A DNA stretch of 64,000 bases from CAZUGO01 sp964619935. Lineage in GTDB: Bacteria > Planctomycetota > Phycisphaerae > UBA1845 > CAIVHJ01. Of this stretch, positions 61,601 through 64,000 are shown one piece after another. Each line of letters starts with the position of its first letter. Position 1 is the first letter of the stretch. Below the pieces are notes generated by a model, which had not been told where the DNA came from, ran no database searches, and saw only the letters and a program-made list of their open reading frames with translations. The translations under genes and the position numbers were made by a program. The stretch lies in assembly GCA_964619935.1 (NCBI GenBank), contig CAZUGO010000100.1, positions 62,001-126,000 of the forward strand, written 5' to 3'.

Positions 61601-63069
61601 GACGGCCCGAAGATGTTGTTGGTCGAGAGCATCAGGGTGTGGGTCTCGACCTGGGCCTCGATGGACAGCGGCAGGTGCACGGCCATCTGGTCCCCGTCGA
61701 AGTCGGCGTTGAAGCCCTTGCAGACCAGCGGGTGCACCCGGATGGCGTTGCCTTCGACCAGCACCGGCTCGAAGGCCTGGATGCCCATGCGGTGCAGCGT
61801 CGGGGCCCGGTTGAGCAGCACCGGATGCTGGTAGATGACCTCTTCCAGGATGTCCCAGATTTCCTGATCGCGGCGTTCCAGCATTTTCTTGGCCGACTTG
61901 ATGGTGTCGGCCAGCCCGCGTTCCTTGAGCTTGCGGATGATAAACGGCTGGAACAGCTCCAGGGCGATCTTCTTGGGCAGACCGCACTGGTTGAGCTTGA
62001 GATCGGGGCCGACCACGATCACCGAACGTGCGGAGTAGTCCACGCGCTTGCCGAGCAGGTTCTCACGGAAGCGGCCTTGCTTGCCCTTGATCATGTCCGT
62101 CAGCGACTTCAGCGGGCGGTTGGATGAGCCCAGCACCGGCCGCCGGCAGCGGCCGTTGTCGAACAGGGCATCGACGGCCTGCTGCAACATGCGCTTTTCG
62201 TTGCGGATGATGACTTCCGGTGCGTTGAGGTCCACCAGCTTCTTGAGGCGGTTATTGCGGTTGATGATCCGGCGGTAGAGGTCGTTGAGGTCGCTGGTGG
62301 CGAAGTTGCCGCTTTCGAGCAGCACCAGCGGCCGCAGGTCGGGCGGGATCACCGGGATGACTTCCATGACCATCCACTCGGCCTGGTTGTCGGATTGCCG
62401 CAGGGCCTCGATGATCTTGAGCCGCTTGGTCAGGTCCTTGGTCTTCTGCTTGCTGTTGGTCTTGGCGATGGCGTCATGCAGCTCGATGGAGATGGCCTGC
62501 AGGTCCAGCGCCATCAGCAGTTCGCGGACCGCCTCGGCGCCCATGCCGGCCTTGAAGTTGCCCGAGCCGTACTTGTCGCAGGCCGCTCGAAAATCCTCTT
62601 CGGTGAGCACCTGGCGGTAGGTCAGCGGGGTCTCGCCGGGGTCGACCACCACGTAATCCTGGAAGTAGATGATCTTCTCCAGCTCCGTGGTCTTCATGTT
62701 CAGCAGGGCACCCAGCCGCGAAGGCATGGCCTTGAAGAACCAGATGTGCACCACCGGCGCGGCCAGGTTGATATGGCCCATGCGCTTGCGGCGGACGCGG
62801 GAGTGGGTGACCTTGACCTGGCAGCGGTCGCAGATGATGCCCTTGTGCTTGGTGCCTTTGTACTTGCCGCAGGCACACTCCCAGTCGCGCTCCGGTCCGA
62901 AGATCCGTTCGCAGAACAGCCCGTCTTTTTCAGGGCGGTAGGTGCGATAGTTGATGGTCTCCGGTTTCTTGACTTCGCCAAATGACCAGCTCCGGATGTC
63001 GTTCGGCGATGCCAGCGTGATCTTCACGCTGCCGTAGTCATTGATCCGATCGTAGATGTTCTCAGCCAT
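58633..63069 (-). CDS. rpoC: RNA polymerase beta' subunit
   Basis: A 1478-residue beta' subunit of RNA polymerase. The catalytic magnesium motif [15 protein letters not shown] is intact (near residue 450). The first zinc site is C65, C67, C80, C83 (CACGKYKG...ICDRC). The second is near residues 880-960 ([11 protein letters not shown] and [13 protein letters not shown]). The bridge helix/trigger loop region reads [20 protein letters not shown]. The C-terminal 120 residues include the conserved [18 protein letters not shown] and [16 protein letters not shown]. It is slightly longer than E. coli RpoC (1407). Start is the ATG at 63069. In the operon it follows rpoB after an inserted GNAT gene, and a strong terminator lies just downstream. 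Confidence 0.99.
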   Translation of the reverse strand: [1478 protein letters not shown]

Positions 63070-63110
63070 GACGTTTCAGGTCCTTTCAGGGGTTGCGGCT
63101 TTGCAACCGG

Positions 63111-63590
63111 TCATGTCGTTTGAGACCCGGCGGCGGCGATTCGGCCGGGGTTCATCTGCATGGCGACCAGTCCGGGCGCCCGGCGGAAGCCCAACTCTTC
63201 ACAGAAGTCGACTTCGGTGCCGTAGGCGGTGGCGTCGATGCGTTCGACGCCGTAGTCGACCAGCGACTTCAGAATCCGCAGGGCGATTTCCCGGGCGATA
63301 CCGTTTTCGTCGTGCTCGATGCGTCCGTCCTGCCGGGTGATGGCCGCCGGTCCCTGGTAATCGGGATCCAGCTTGCACTCGGTGAGGTATCCGATCACGC
63401 CGTCGGTGACCCCGCGGCCGACGCCGATCAGCTTGCCGGCGGCCCGGGCGGTGACAAAGCAGTGGCTGCTGTGCAGCATGCGCTCCAGCGTCTGGCGGTC
63501 GGCCCGGGTGCTGTGGTGCTGCCGGGCGTAGAAGTCCAGCAACTCCTGGGGGTCGACGTGATCGGTCAATTGATATTCGATTGCCGTCAT
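63111..63590 (-). CDS. GNAT-family acetyltransferase inserted between rpoB and rpoC
   Basis: A 159-residue GNAT protein. Start at the ATG 63590 (GGAG upstream); the frame is open before it without motif. It has ADRQTLERMLHSSHCFVTAR, then LIGVGRGVTDGVIGYLTECK, the region where motif A should be (YQGPAAITRQDGRIEHDENG, with the usual R-x-x-G-x-G/A loop not clear), and the C-terminal GVERIDATAYGTEVDFCEEL with GFRRAPGLVAMQM. So the fold fits but the acetyl-CoA loop is atypical. It lies 23 bp after rpoB and 41 bp before rpoC, so it must be co-transcribed with the two polymerase subunits. Whether it modifies polymerase, a ribosomal protein or something unrelated is unknown. Confidence 0.8.
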   Translation of the reverse strand: MTAIEYQLTDHVDPQELLDFYARQHHSTRADRQTLERMLHSSHCFVTARAAGKLIGVGRGVTDGVIGYLTECKLDPDYQGPAAITRQDGRIEHDENGIAREIALRILKSLVDYGVERIDATAYGTEVDFCEELGFRRAPGLVAMQMNPGRIAAAGSQTT

Positions 63591-63613
63591 GATCCGCTCC
63601 GGCGGGGGCTGCC

Positions 63614-64000
63614 TTAGAAGCCCGCCACCCGCTTCTTCTCGAGCTGGATGTTCATGCCCAGTCCCTTGATTTCGTTGCACAACACGTCGAACGATACCGG
63701 CGTGCCGGCCTCCAGCAGGTTCTGGCCTTTGACCATCGACTCGTAGATCTTGGTGCGGCCCTCGACGTCGTCGCTCTTGACGGTCAGCAGTTCCTGGAGC
63801 ACGTAGGACGCGCCGTAGGCCTCCAGCCCCCAGACTTCCATTTCACCGAAGCGCTGGCCGCCGGTGCGGGCCTTGCCGCCGAGCGGCTGCTGGGTGATCA
63901 GGCTGTAGGGGCCGGTGGATCGGGCGTGGATCTTGTCGTCGACCAGGTGGTGCAGTTTCATCATGTAAATGAAGCCGACCGTGACCAGTTGATCAAACGG
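63614..64000 (-). CDS. rpoB: RNA polymerase beta subunit, 3' end (partial)
   Basis: The last 128 residues of RpoB; the gene continues beyond the window. Conserved C-terminal motifs: VTVGFIYMMKLHHLVDDKIH, ARSTGPYSLITQQPLGGKA, GGQRFGEMEVWGLEAYGAS, and VLQELLTVKSDDVEGR. The C-terminus (LGMNIQLEKKRVAGF) is of normal length. It forms the catalytic core of RNA polymerase with RpoC. Confidence 0.99.
   Translation of the reverse strand, partial: PFDQLVTVGFIYMMKLHHLVDDKIHARSTGPYSLITQQPLGGKARTGGQRFGEMEVWGLEAYGASYVLQELLTVKSDDVEGRTKIYESMVKGQNLLEAGTPVSFDVLCNEIKGLGMNIQLEKKRVAGF

Noticed and set aside
58657..62127. Long plus-strand frames opposite rpoC
   Set aside because: Shadows of rpoC; low-complexity composition and no motifs.

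Overview
The window is GC-rich bacterial DNA, most like a planctomycete (Phycisphaerae-type). Three secreted proteins end in the paired, Cys-bracketed dockerin-like motif (core NAADLALLLGAWGPC) common in that group. It also holds very long secretin-type proteins, Cys-rich repeat proteins and an rpoB-rpoC operon with a gene inserted between the two subunits. No integrase, transposase, phage gene, plasmid origin or CRISPR array was seen, so this looks like chromosome.

Layout. 1-9,606: a plus-strand operon of secretin-family proteins: the tail of one, a 1203-residue protein made almost only of N1-type modules, a 1584-residue secretin with about 14 such modules before its channel domain, and a small lipoprotein. 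9,566-11,301: an Rrf2/IscR-type regulator divergent from a YgfZ-type protein, suggesting iron-sulfur work. 11,808-13,250: rmuC. 13,282-22,106: mixed genes (beta-propeller lipoprotein, dockerin protein, VOC protein, lipoprotein, DNA glycosylase with a zinc dehydrogenase, Cys-cluster protein). 22,107-23,239: a low-GC stretch, a 22-bp tandem repeat array and a short coding-like frame interrupted by TGA. 23,441-25,940: a short uvrC and a long noncoding stretch holding a strongly structured minus-strand RNA candidate.

25,941-34,669: an envelope glycan/lipid cluster: methyltransferases, a fatty acid desaturase and a GT39-like membrane transferase on the minus strand; a GT2 transferase, methyltransferase, polysaccharide deacetylase-like protein and GNAT protein on the plus strand, several with overlapping starts. 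34,769-46,000: secreted and envelope proteins (zinc-ribbon membrane protein, 13-repeat Cys-rich protein, AAA ATPase, OPT transporter, dockerin protein, tRNA-Glu, PKD/Cys-rich lipoprotein). 45,891-51,620: a PqiA/PqiB-like pair divergent from two overlapping genes for membrane GTPases. 51,791-57,907: FG-GAP/UnbV/dockerin protein, ClC channel, and a dehydrogenase-HAD phosphatase pair. 57,908-58,632: a noncoding stretch with a dockerin remnant, a second 22-bp repeat array, an imperfect duplication and the rpoC terminator. 58,633-64,000 (minus): rpoC, a GNAT gene and the 3' end of rpoB.

The strongest leads for something undescribed are the paired giant N1-module secretin proteins, the structured RNA at 24,913-25,205, the two 22-bp arrays in convergent gaps, and the TGA-interrupted frame at 22,886-23,239. 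All assignments come from reading the sequence and motifs; no database search was run.
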